The notes beneath the pieces were generated by a model. That model did not search any database. It saw nothing but the letters and a program-made list of their open reading frames with translations, and had not been told where the DNA came from. Both the position numbers and the translations under genes were made by a program. A stretch of 64,000 bases of DNA from Pseudomonadota bacterium (GTDB lineage Bacteria; Desulfobacterota; Desulfobulbia; Desulfobulbales; Desulfocapsaceae): contig JAHIUA010000001.1 of the NCBI GenBank assembly GCA_018817385.1, positions 22,227-86,226 on the forward strand. Reading direction: 5' to 3'. Positions within the stretch are counted from its first letter, which is position 1. Each line of letters starts with the position of its first letter. Below, in pieces: positions 28,475 to 36,560 of the stretch.

Positions 28475-28501
28475 CGCAGACAACAAAGATAGTTGTCTGC
28501 G
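28475..28501. promoter_or_regulatory. 10-bp perfect inverted repeat upstream of a sigma-54 promoter
   Basis: CGCAGACAAC (28475-28484) and GTTGTCTGCG (28492-28501) flank a 7-nt spacer. There is no poly-T tail, so it is more likely an operator or activator site than a terminator. Its centre is about 46 bp upstream of the predicted transcription start, closer than usual for an RpoN enhancer, so a repressor or co-regulator site is equally possible. Confidence 0.5.
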
Positions 28502-28507
28502 CCCTTC

Positions 28508-28523
28508 TGGTACGCTCTCTGCA
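28508..28523 (+). promoter_or_regulatory. sigma-54 (-24/-12) promoter
   Basis: TGGTACGCTCTCTGCA has GG at 28509-28510 and GC at 28521-28522 with exactly 10 bp between, close to the TGGCACG-N4-TTGCA consensus. The predicted start near 28534 gives a leader of about 45 nt to the ATG at 28578. Confidence 0.65.
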
Positions 28524-28577
28524 TACATAACCCAAACAAAGAGTAGTATGCTTATTAACTTTGAGGGAGGAGACACT

Positions 28578-30020
28578 ATGAAACGAAACAGAAATTTGAT
28601 GACTGCGGCTGCGGCCCTGAGTCTGGTGAGCGCCGTGGGCGTTGCCCAGGCGGATGTTGTCAAACAATGGGATATGTCCCTGACAGCTGCAGCCCAATCA
28701 CAACAAGAGATCTCGCTACTATCCGGTATCCCTTATGACGGATTTGACATCTTTAACTATATAGAGCCAGACTCTCTGATGGACCCGAATACCGGCGCCC
28801 TTGCCACTGACGGGTTCATGCCCAGTGGCTGGGTCCTGTTTTCCGGGGGAGCGACAAATATCTTCACCGATAGCTCGATGACCGCCAAAAACGGTGCCAT
28901 GACCTGGAAGGAGAGAGACACCCAAGGACCTGGTATAAGCGTGGTTACCGCTGATGATGTGGATGGCACGAACTGTATCATGTCTGCCGGCTGGGATCCC
29001 TACGCCAGCACGGGCTGGGGAACGGACATCAAGCAATGTAGCGATGACTGGCAGTCAAGCAAGCGCTTTAAGCTGGTAAGTTATGTACTGGACGGCCCTG
29101 TTGATCTGACCTTTACTGTCAGCGCCACCGGGACCACCGATATCTATCGTATCCTGCAGAAGTATGGCAACCAGACAGGAAATCGAGCCACCGGCTACAG
29201 CCAGGAGCTTGGATTTATCGTTGATGGTCAATTCCAGAAGGCCAGCTCCGGCACTGGTATTGCCTTCTGCGGCAAAAACGGTATCCCCTATGACGATACT
29301 GCGCCAACTCCCAGTTCGGTTATGAACCAGGGTGAGCTTGATGCCCTCATGGCCCACGGACTCTTTGGTGCCCCTGATAAACATCACACCTCTGCCGGCT
29401 ATTTCAACCCCTATGTACGCGGGACCTTCGGCCTCCTGGCTGGCGAAACTTCCATCATCACCACCGGCCTTGCTGCAGTCCATCGCGACCTGTTTGGAGA
29501 ATGGCTGCCATCCAACCAGATGAAGGGTGCCTTCTACTACGATGACGACGGCAACCCATACACCGACAACCTCCTCACCGCCAGCTGCGATGGTGCCTTT
29601 GATGAAGAAGCGGCCCTGGCCGGCGACCCCAATGCCGGTTGTGACGGACAATGGGTGACCTACCGCGAGGATTATCAACTCCGTGATGCCGATGGCGACG
29701 GTATTGTCAATGAGATTGCCCCTGCCGTGGGCACCGATATTCGTCCTCCCATTCCCGTTGACGATGCCACCATCGCTGCCTGGATAGCCGATCCCATGTG
29801 GATACCCGGCTACATCGACGATCTGGCCAATGTCAATATCAATGCCTTCATCTCTGTGGCCAATGCCAATTACTGGCCTACCGCAGATGGAAACGGCAAT
29901 GCCAGCTTTACCATCAGGATGATACCGACCTTTGATACTGCAGTGGCCCAGGCTGAACCAGGCCTCACCAGCCCTGAAGCATTCGTTGTCAGCATCAATG
30001 CTCCGAACACAGTTTACTAA
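28578..30020 (+). CDS. secreted choice-of-anchor-F-like protein
   Basis: 480 residues from the ATG at 28578, which has a strong GGGAGG site 7 nt upstream; the frame is open 10 codons earlier but without a site. The signal peptide (about 1-25) ends VGVAQADVV. The mature part is acidic, has cysteines at NCIM, KQCSDD, AFCGKNG, ASCDG and AGCDG, and a DADGDGIVNE calcium-loop-like motif near residue 390. Overall it looks like the 'choice-of-anchor F' family of exported proteins, but no PEP-CTERM or other anchor tail is visible, so it should be fully secreted. Preceded by the sigma-54-type promoter. Confidence 0.75.
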   Translation: MKRNRNLMTAAAALSLVSAVGVAQADVVKQWDMSLTAAAQSQQEISLLSGIPYDGFDIFNYIEPDSLMDPNTGALATDGFMPSGWVLFSGGATNIFTDSSMTAKNGAMTWKERDTQGPGISVVTADDVDGTNCIMSAGWDPYASTGWGTDIKQCSDDWQSSKRFKLVSYVLDGPVDLTFTVSATGTTDIYRILQKYGNQTGNRATGYSQELGFIVDGQFQKASSGTGIAFCGKNGIPYDDTAPTPSSVMNQGELDALMAHGLFGAPDKHHTSAGYFNPYVRGTFGLLAGETSIITTGLAAVHRDLFGEWLPSNQMKGAFYYDDDGNPYTDNLLTASCDGAFDEEAALAGDPNAGCDGQWVTYREDYQLRDADGDGIVNEIAPAVGTDIRPPIPVDDATIAAWIADPMWIPGYIDDLANVNINAFISVANANYWPTADGNGNASFTIRMIPTFDTAVAQAEPGLTSPEAFVVSINAPNTVY

Positions 30021-30074
30021 AGTAAAGCGACGATCAGTTGAAACGACGATTATCCTGAATAATGGAGAAATATA

Positions 30075-30461
30075 ATGAAAATAGCAAAAATAATTCTTTT
30101 GGCGATGGTTTTCGCCTTGGCATGCACCAGCCTGGGCATGGCAGCCGGCGCAGTGCAGATAAATAAGTCCGTGTATATATCTGCGGACGTTAAAAATACA
30201 GTTGACTATGATCTGCAGGCCTCCGTCAAACTGTTAGGCTATGACAATGTCGGCAATGCAGTGGGCCATGTCTGCCGTGAAGTGACCCTGCCGGCAAACG
30301 ACACCATCACCGTCAACTATCGCTGGCGGGCTCCTGCCTATCAGACTGGTCTCTACTGGTCATCCCAGGTCACAATCGACGGAAACTGCATCAACCATGA
30401 TGGTGACGACAGTGACAGCGACAGTGACAGCGATGGGGACAGTGACGACAGTGATGATTAA
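30075..30461 (+). CDS. small secreted protein with Asp/Ser tail
   Basis: 128 residues. A signal peptide (about 1-24, ending GMAAG) precedes a beta-rich domain with two cysteines (HVCREVTL, GNCINHD) that could form a disulfide. The last about 20 residues are almost only Asp and Ser (DSDSDSDSDGDSDDSDD), a highly acidic tail likely to bind divalent cations such as calcium. It lies 54 bp after the choice-of-anchor-F-like gene and shares its transcript; a terminator follows. Function unknown; a surface or matrix-associated role is inferred. Confidence 0.75.
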   Translation: MKIAKIILLAMVFALACTSLGMAAGAVQINKSVYISADVKNTVDYDLQASVKLLGYDNVGNAVGHVCREVTLPANDTITVNYRWRAPAYQTGLYWSSQVTIDGNCINHDGDDSDSDSDSDGDSDDSDD

Positions 30462-30494
30462 CTGAGATCATTCATGAGAGTTCCTTCATACTTA

Positions 30495-30540
30495 CCCCTT
30501 TTCGGTCTGCAGTGGCCGGAAAGGGGGCTTCTTATTTTCT
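30495..30540 (+). terminator. terminator after the secreted pair
   Basis: An 11-bp stem (CCCCTTTTCGG at 30495-30505 with CCGGAAAGGGG at 30516-30526, one G-T pair), a 10-nt loop and a T-rich tail GCTTCTTATTTTCT. Confidence 0.8.
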
Positions 30541-30594
30541 CTGTATTGTATGCCAAAGCTTCTTACCCTGAACGTCAAGTGAAAGGAGGGTGCC

Positions 30595-31905
30595 ATGAGT
30601 GAACCGAGGAGGAAGATAACACCTTGTCCAGAAAAGAGTGGAGCGTTGACAGCCACTCTTATTTTTGCAGCAGTTGCCTCCCTCTTTATTATTCTGGCAA
30701 CAGAATTTCCGCAGCTCTATATCCTCGCCACCTATGAGGATCTGCCCGGAGAATGGACCCAGGCCTTCTTCTTTACGGCAACCCTCATCACATCGCTTCT
30801 CCTGGCCAGAAAGTCACATCCATACCGCCTCTTTTTTGCCCTCCTGGCCCTGGCCTGTTTCTATGTGGTGGGTGAGGAAATATCCTGGGGCCAGCGCCTG
30901 TTTTCCTTTACCAGTCCGGAATTTTTCCAACGCCATAATCTGCAACAGGAATTCAACCTCCACAACTTTCTCACCGGTCCAACGGCCACCTGGCAAAAGA
31001 GAGCAATTGAGCTTGGCCTGGTCGCCGCTTTGGTAGGATATGGTCTGCTCTACCCTCTCCTGCAGAGGAATGGCAACAGGCTGGCACGGTGGTTTAAAGA
31101 ACACGGTCTGCCTGTCCCGCCGCTCTCCCTCAGCCCCTATTTTGTCACAGGAGCACTTTGTGAACTCCGCCTCTTTTCATTTAACGAAGCCGAGATTGCA
31201 GAGCTCCTCATTGCCATGGCCCTGGCCTTCCTGACCCTCCACCATTTCCTCCTGACCCAGGAAGACCGGGGCCGTACTCCTCCCTGGCTAGAGGCAACAG
31301 CTATGGTCGGAGTCGTTCTGGCCTGTCTGGCTGGAGCAGGCTCCGTAAGCTGGTATTGCTGGACCGCGCCGGAACTGCATAAACAAATGGCAAAGCGCAT
31401 CACGGCCGGTCAAAAAAAATTTGGCCAACGCTATTATCGTTATGGTGATTGGCAGAATTCGGCCATCCTCTATAAGGCCCTTCTCGTCAAGACTCCTGAA
31501 GACAGGGTCCTGTTACGCAGTCTGGCCAGTACGTACAAAGAGATGGGAGACGAGCAGAGCTTTCTTAGCACCAATGTCAAGGCCATTCGCCTGGACATGA
31601 TACAGTATGGTCGGAATCCTCGCCAGATTGCCGTCAATCTCTCACTCTTTGAGAGCTTTCAGCAAAACGGCAGGCAGGAGAAGGCCCGCTTACATCTGAC
31701 AAGGGCCATGGAAGAGAGCCGCAACAAGGTCCTGTTGGAGCCCTATAACGCTGGCAGTTTCTACTGGTATGGCAAATGCCTGCAGGCCAAAGGGGAAACA
31801 AACGCCGCAAAAGAACAGTTTGCTCGGGCCGTGTCCATGAAACCCACCTCCAAAAGGTATCTCCAGGCCTATCGGAAAAGTCTGCACGAGCTAAACAACA
31901 GTTGA
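30595..31905 (+). CDS. membrane protein with C-terminal TPR repeats
   Basis: 436 residues. About six membrane spans fill the first 260 residues (for example 18-36, 54-70, 78-92, 137-155, 185-222, 231-251). A tetratricopeptide-type helical region (about 275-430) follows, with phrases such as YRYGDWQNSAILYKALL and AGSFYWYGKCLQAKGETNAAKEQFARAVSM. A strong ribosome-binding site (GGAGGG) precedes the ATG. No enzyme motif is recognised. The TPR part suggests a scaffold role in an envelope complex. The GEEISWGQRLF segment between spans is a conserved-looking loop. Confidence 0.75.
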   Translation: MSEPRRKITPCPEKSGALTATLIFAAVASLFIILATEFPQLYILATYEDLPGEWTQAFFFTATLITSLLLARKSHPYRLFFALLALACFYVVGEEISWGQRLFSFTSPEFFQRHNLQQEFNLHNFLTGPTATWQKRAIELGLVAALVGYGLLYPLLQRNGNRLARWFKEHGLPVPPLSLSPYFVTGALCELRLFSFNEAEIAELLIAMALAFLTLHHFLLTQEDRGRTPPWLEATAMVGVVLACLAGAGSVSWYCWTAPELHKQMAKRITAGQKKFGQRYYRYGDWQNSAILYKALLVKTPEDRVLLRSLASTYKEMGDEQSFLSTNVKAIRLDMIQYGRNPRQIAVNLSLFESFQQNGRQEKARLHLTRAMEESRNKVLLEPYNAGSFYWYGKCLQAKGETNAAKEQFARAVSMKPTSKRYLQAYRKSLHELNNS

Positions 31906-32233
31906 CAGGATGAATACAAAGCAAAGGGGAACGAGACCAAAATCGGAGTGAACGAAGACTGAACTCCAGCTGTTAACAGATAAACGCCGCAGAAAGACGA
32001 AAGATTGTTTTCACAGGTAAGGAACACATCGACGCCGCCCCCCCATAGCCCATTCGGACCTGTTCAGCTCAAGGGCCTCTTCCCCTGAGAATTGGACAAA
32101 GCGTTGTATTGAACGAGACCCTGTAAGCCAATAGCTGTTTTTAGCGCAGCATGAACATTACACTTCAGGCTCTCCTCCTCTCCCTTGCTCTACCGCTTAC
32201 CACAAAAGAAATAACATCCTTCTCTTTGTTAAC
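31906..32233. other. intergenic, nothing recognised before the promoter
   Basis: No gene or stable element supported here. Possible weak stems lack poly-T tails. Confidence 0.5.
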
Positions 32234-32262
32234 AAGACAAATGTTGAACATCTTGATATAAT
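32234..32262 (+). promoter_or_regulatory. sigma-70-type promoter of the sulfate permease
   Basis: AAGACA at 32234-32239, a 17-bp spacer, and a perfect TATAAT at 32257-32262. The predicted start near 32269 gives about 200 nt of leader and makes the long upstream reading of the permease frame (from 32265) implausible. Confidence 0.5.
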
Positions 32263-32471
32263 TCTTGCAAAGACGGTCGTTGGCAAGAGATACCACAAAT
32301 GCGAGAACCGAAATGGCTCCTTTTCGCTCTGTGGCCCGCCTGCAAGAACGAGAATCAAGCATTGCCGTGAACGACATGTTATCTAAGCGGTCCCATTGCC
32401 ACGACGAGGGGAGTCCACGCCAGGAAGGACTGAGCTTCAGCAAAGACCGATCAAAAAACAATGGTGATTCC

Positions 32472-34241
32472 ATGTCTGCACCCGATCAGAAGTCAAAGCC
32501 TTCATCACTCTGGATCCGTTTCTTTCCTTTCCTGCTCTGGCTCAAAGGGTATGGCCCCTCTGAATTTCGTAGCGATGGCCTGGCTGGTTTGACCGTTGCC
32601 GTGGTCCTCATCCCCCAGGCAATGGCCTATGCCATGCTTGCTGGTCTGCCCCCGGTCTACGGACTCTATGCAGCCACCATAACTCCTGTTATCGGAGCAC
32701 TCTGGGGGAGCCTGCGACAACTCGCAACCGGCCCTATCGCCATTATGAGCCTCCTGGTATTAACGACCTTAAGCCCATTGGCCGAACCGGGATCAGGAGA
32801 ATATGTTTCCCTGGCCTTTGTTCTTTCATTCATGGTCGGAGGACTTTACTTTCTTCTTGGGGTCCTGCGGATGGGTCTGATAATGTCCTTTATTTCCCAC
32901 TCCTCTGTCAAGGGTTTTACCGCCGCCGCAGCCATCATCATCATTTCCACCCAACTCCCGCACTTCCTGGGCATTACCGTTGAAAAACATGAGTATACCC
33001 TCCCGATGTTAATCAATATCGTTCGTGAATTGAGACATCTGAATCCATACACATGTGCGCTGGGGATTGTTTCCTTCTCTATTATTTACATCATCAAACG
33101 TCTCAGCAAAACCATACCGGCAAGTTTAATCGCACTGGCGACAGCCACTGCGGCATTGATGGTGTTCGGTCTTGAGCAACAGGGTGTTGCCGTCATAGGC
33201 GAAATCCCCATTGGTTTGCCGAGCTTCACCCTGCCTCAGCTCACGTTTCCAATGCTCAGTAACCTTGCAGGCCCAACAGTGGTTATAGCCCTGGTCAGCT
33301 TTGCAGAAACCTATTCGGTGGGTAAGGCTATCTCCACCCAAAGCAAGCAAAAAGTAGATGTTGATCAGGAGTTTATTGGCCAGGGACTTGCTAATCTCAT
33401 TGGCTCCTTCTTTCACTGTTATCCGGTCAGCGGATCTTTTTCACGTTCGGCGATCAATTTTGCCGCCGGTGCCAAAACAGGTGTCTCCAGTATTATATCC
33501 AGCCTTTTTGTTATTCTCTCCCTGCTTTTTCTGACACCGCTTTTTACCAATATTCCCAAAGCCGCCCTTGCAGCACTTGTTATCAATGCAGTGCTGCTCC
33601 TTTTTAACCCCAAAGAGGTTTTTGCCCTTTTAAAGAAAAATCGCCATGATGGTGTCGTTGCCGTCACGGTTTTTAGCATGGGCCTTGTCATCAAGCCCGA
33701 TTACGCCTTGCTCCTTGGAGTCATGATGTCTCTCATTTTTTTCCTCTGGAAAACCATGCACCCGAGTATTGTCAGGATAACCAGAGATCCGGAGCTGAAC
33801 ATGTTTGTTGATGGTGACCTGAGCAACAAACCTGATTGTCCGCAAATACTGCAGTTACGGATAGACAGTGAGATTTATTTCGGGAATGCCCAGTTTTTGG
33901 CGGAACACATCCTTGAACGAGTCAAAGAATCGCCCTCTTCTGTTAAATTTCTCCTGCTTGATTTTCAGGCAGTGAGCTTTATAGACATTACCGGTATTGA
34001 TGAACTGCGGATACTTATGGACGACATGAAAAGCAGAGGGATTCGACCTGCGTTTATAAATATCACTCCACCCGTGAAGAACGTTTTCATATCTTCCGGT
34101 CTTCTGGATGATATTGATCCTGCCCTGATTTTTGACGGCAAGGGCACCGCAACCAACTCTCTTTTTATGCGCATTGATCAGGACTACTGCAAAAACACCT
34201 GCCCCAACAGCCTGTTTCTCGAGTGTACCAGTCTAAAATGA
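32472..34241 (+). CDS. SulP-family sulfate permease with STAS domain
   Basis: 589 residues from the ATG at 32472. The SulP signature near the start is clear (AVVLIPQAMAYAMLAGLPPVYGLYA), about 10-12 spans follow, and a C-terminal STAS domain (about 430-545) contains LLLDFQAVSFIDITGIDELR with the usual DxTG-like loop. It probably imports sulfate or another anion by proton or sodium symport, which would feed dissimilatory sulfate reduction. The extra 69 upstream residues in the open frame look like leader translation and were dropped. An acyl-CoA synthetase pair follows 49 bp later. Confidence 0.88.
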   Translation: MSAPDQKSKPSSLWIRFFPFLLWLKGYGPSEFRSDGLAGLTVAVVLIPQAMAYAMLAGLPPVYGLYAATITPVIGALWGSLRQLATGPIAIMSLLVLTTLSPLAEPGSGEYVSLAFVLSFMVGGLYFLLGVLRMGLIMSFISHSSVKGFTAAAAIIIISTQLPHFLGITVEKHEYTLPMLINIVRELRHLNPYTCALGIVSFSIIYIIKRLSKTIPASLIALATATAALMVFGLEQQGVAVIGEIPIGLPSFTLPQLTFPMLSNLAGPTVVIALVSFAETYSVGKAISTQSKQKVDVDQEFIGQGLANLIGSFFHCYPVSGSFSRSAINFAAGAKTGVSSIISSLFVILSLLFLTPLFTNIPKAALAALVINAVLLLFNPKEVFALLKKNRHDGVVAVTVFSMGLVIKPDYALLLGVMMSLIFFLWKTMHPSIVRITRDPELNMFVDGDLSNKPDCPQILQLRIDSEIYFGNAQFLAEHILERVKESPSSVKFLLLDFQAVSFIDITGIDELRILMDDMKSRGIRPAFINITPPVKNVFISSGLLDDIDPALIFDGKGTATNSLFMRIDQDYCKNTCPNSLFLECTSLK

Positions 34242-34290
34242 AAGGACAGGGTGAATATTATTTTTAATAGAATCAACCAAGGAAGAGTCT

Positions 34291-35658
34291 ATGGATCTTA
34301 ACCCTCTGTTTGCCCCTGCAAGCCTGGCTGTATGCGGTGTTTCCCTTAGCAATGACAGGCATCCGGCCAATGTAATCTATAATAAAAATCTGCTGCGTTT
34401 CCCAGTTACTGTCTATCCCGTAAATCCTCGGGGAGGAACACTCCGGGGGGAAAAGGTTTATACGGCTATTGATCAGATAGAAAACGATATTGATCTGGCG
34501 GTAATCGCCCTCCGGGCAGAACTCGTTCCGGAAACACTGCAACAATGCATATCAAAAAAGGTTAAAGGCGCTGTTGTTATATCAGGTGGATTTGCCGAGG
34601 CAGGAAGACAGGATCTTCAAGAGCAACTCCTTACCATAGCCACCCGGGCCGATTTTCCCTTTATCGGCCCGAACTGTCTGGGGATATATGCTCCCTCCCA
34701 GGTAGATACTTTTTTTCTCCCCAGTGAGCGCATGATCTACCCGGACAAAGGCAACGTGGCCGTAATCAGCCAGAGCGGTGGTATCCTGGTTGATCTTCTG
34801 GTAAAATTCGCCGGAGAAGGAATAGGACTCTCTCTGGCCGTCAGTATAGGCAATAAAGCTCTGGTGAAAGAGGAACAACTCCTCCAGTTCCTGGCTAATG
34901 ATCCAGCAACCTCGGTTATAGCCTTTTACATTGAAGGATTCGGCGAGAATGAGGGCCGCAAGTTTGTAAACGCAGCCCGAAAGTGTCAAAAGCCGGTTAT
35001 CGTGATGAAGGCGGGCAAAACCCACGGCGGCCAGAGAGCAGTTTCAAGCCATACAGCCTCTTTAGCCGGAGATTACAAGGTGCTCTCCGACATCTTTGCT
35101 CAATACGGTATCGTCGAGGCAAAAAACGAACTGGAACTGCTTTCCTTTTGCGAATCCTTAAGCAGCTATCAGAATTCTTCGGCCAAAAAGATCGGTATCA
35201 TTACCAGCAGCGGTGGACACGGAGCCATGGCAGTTGATGCATGTCTGGCCCACGGCCTGGAGGTGCCGATGTTGCCGGAAGCTGACCAGCACTCGTTACG
35301 AGAGTCTCTGTCCCCAAGTATTCGCACCATTGCAGCTCTAGGCAACCCCATCGATCTGACCGGAAGCGCCGTGGAAGATGATTTTGCCACTGCCACATCA
35401 TCCCTCTTCGAATCAGTACAGGTTGATTGCGTTCTCATCCTCCTCCTCCCCTATCTTCCCGGAATTTCCTCTGATCTCAGCGCCCGCATAAGCCAGCTGG
35501 CAAAAAAAGCCGACAAACCGCTCATCGCCTATGTCCCTCATGTGGAGAAGTACCGCATGCTTATTGACGGATTCGAGTTCAACCAGGTACCTGTTTCACC
35601 ATCAATCGAAGGTGCAGTCTTGATGGTAGAAGCACTGCATAGGAGATCATCATGTTAA
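34291..35658 (+). CDS. acdA: ADP-forming acetyl/acyl-CoA synthetase alpha subunit
   Basis: 455 residues. A CoA-binding Rossmann domain (about 1-130; YPVNPRGG, VISGGFAEAG, GPNCLGIY) precedes succinyl-CoA-ligase-like domains. The phospho-histidine is in SSHTASLAGD, and ISQSGGILVDLL and SSGGHGAMAVDAC are also conserved. The family converts acetyl-CoA or another acyl-CoA, ADP and phosphate to the acid, CoA and ATP, or the reverse. In this context it may yield ATP during acetate excretion or activate acetate. A Shine-Dalgarno (AAGGAAG) precedes the ATG. It overlaps the beta-subunit start by 7 bp. Confidence 0.88.
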   Translation: MDLNPLFAPASLAVCGVSLSNDRHPANVIYNKNLLRFPVTVYPVNPRGGTLRGEKVYTAIDQIENDIDLAVIALRAELVPETLQQCISKKVKGAVVISGGFAEAGRQDLQEQLLTIATRADFPFIGPNCLGIYAPSQVDTFFLPSERMIYPDKGNVAVISQSGGILVDLLVKFAGEGIGLSLAVSIGNKALVKEEQLLQFLANDPATSVIAFYIEGFGENEGRKFVNAARKCQKPVIVMKAGKTHGGQRAVSSHTASLAGDYKVLSDIFAQYGIVEAKNELELLSFCESLSSYQNSSAKKIGIITSSGGHGAMAVDACLAHGLEVPMLPEADQHSLRESLSPSIRTIAALGNPIDLTGSAVEDDFATATSSLFESVQVDCVLILLLPYLPGISSDLSARISQLAKKADKPLIAYVPHVEKYRMLIDGFEFNQVPVSPSIEGAVLMVEALHRRSSC

Positions 35659-36338
35659 GGAACATCAGAGAGATTCTCTCCCTGTCAGCCAGCCAATACG
35701 GCTGGGTAATGGAACCAGACGCCAAGGACATTCTCCGACTGGCCGGAATCGATGTCCCTCTCTATCGCTGGGTCAAAACCCCGGATGAGGCGCTGGAGTT
35801 CGCCCGAACACAGGGATATCCCTTAGCGATGAAGATTGTTTCCCCTCAAGTGCTGCATAAGTCAGATGTGGGGGGCGTGATTGTCGGAATCAACACCCAG
35901 GAAGCATTGCTTGCCGGCTTTGAAAAAATGACCCACTTAACTGGCTTTACCGGCGTACTCCTTGAGGAAATGTGCCAAGGAATTGAACTCATCGTAGGCG
36001 CCAAAATCGACTTTCAATTCGGGCCGGTGTGTATGTTGGGTATTGGTGGGGTAAGCGTTGAAATCTATCAGGATACTGTTATTCGCATGGCACCAGTCGA
36101 AAAAAAAGATGTCGAATCAATGGTGGCCCATCTCAAGGCACACAGCCTTCTCCAGGGATTTCGGGGCACAAAGCCGATTAATATGGCAGCTCTGAGCCAG
36201 CTGCTGATCACCTTTTCCAGTCTGGTGACTGAGTTATCTGATGCTATTGAATCAATCGATCTGAACCCGGTTATCTGTAACGAAGAACGGTGTGTTGCTG
36301 CAGATGCGAGGATAATACTGCCCCCGACAAGGAGTTAA
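35652..36338 (+). CDS. acdB: ADP-forming acetyl/acyl-CoA synthetase beta subunit (ATP-grasp)
   Basis: 228 residues, an ATP-grasp subunit of the AcdAB/succinyl-CoA-ligase type. Recognisable parts are YPLAMKIVSPQVLHKSDVGG, LLEEMCQGIELIVG, FGPVCMLGIGGVSVEIYQD and the end SIDLNPVICNEE. The AGGAG site sits inside the alpha-subunit 3' end, and the frames overlap, so the two subunits are translated together. The alpha and beta parts are separate here, whereas many bacteria carry them fused. Confidence 0.9.
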   Translation: MLRNIREILSLSASQYGWVMEPDAKDILRLAGIDVPLYRWVKTPDEALEFARTQGYPLAMKIVSPQVLHKSDVGGVIVGINTQEALLAGFEKMTHLTGFTGVLLEEMCQGIELIVGAKIDFQFGPVCMLGIGGVSVEIYQDTVIRMAPVEKKDVESMVAHLKAHSLLQGFRGTKPINMAALSQLLITFSSLVTELSDAIESIDLNPVICNEERCVAADARIILPPTRS

Positions 36339-36345
36339 GCACCTG

Positions 36346-36372
36346 TTTCGCCAGCGGTGGCGAAATCATTTT
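36346..36372 (+). terminator. short terminator-like hairpin after acdB
   Basis: An 8-bp perfect stem (TTTCGCCA at 36346-36353 with TGGCGAAA at 36358-36365), a 4-nt loop and a tail TCATTTT. The poly-T tail is modest. Confidence 0.5.
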
Positions 36373-36560
36373 CAGCCTGCCCGGAGTGCGGCTGCATCTG
36401 CTTTCCTGGCCTTGCAGGTTGCCGCGTGATGTCGTCTTCTCTAGTGAATTCAAGCAGACAAAAATAATCTTTGGCAGATGTATCAAGAAGGGCTTATAAC
36501 TCTCAGAGAGTTCGTCTTTTTCTATGAACGGCTGTGTTATGCGATGGAGAAAAATATATA

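Noticed and set aside
32265..32471. N-terminal extension of the sulfate permease
   Set aside because: The predicted transcription start lies at about the same position and the residues do not resemble SulP sequences; ATG at 32472 was chosen.
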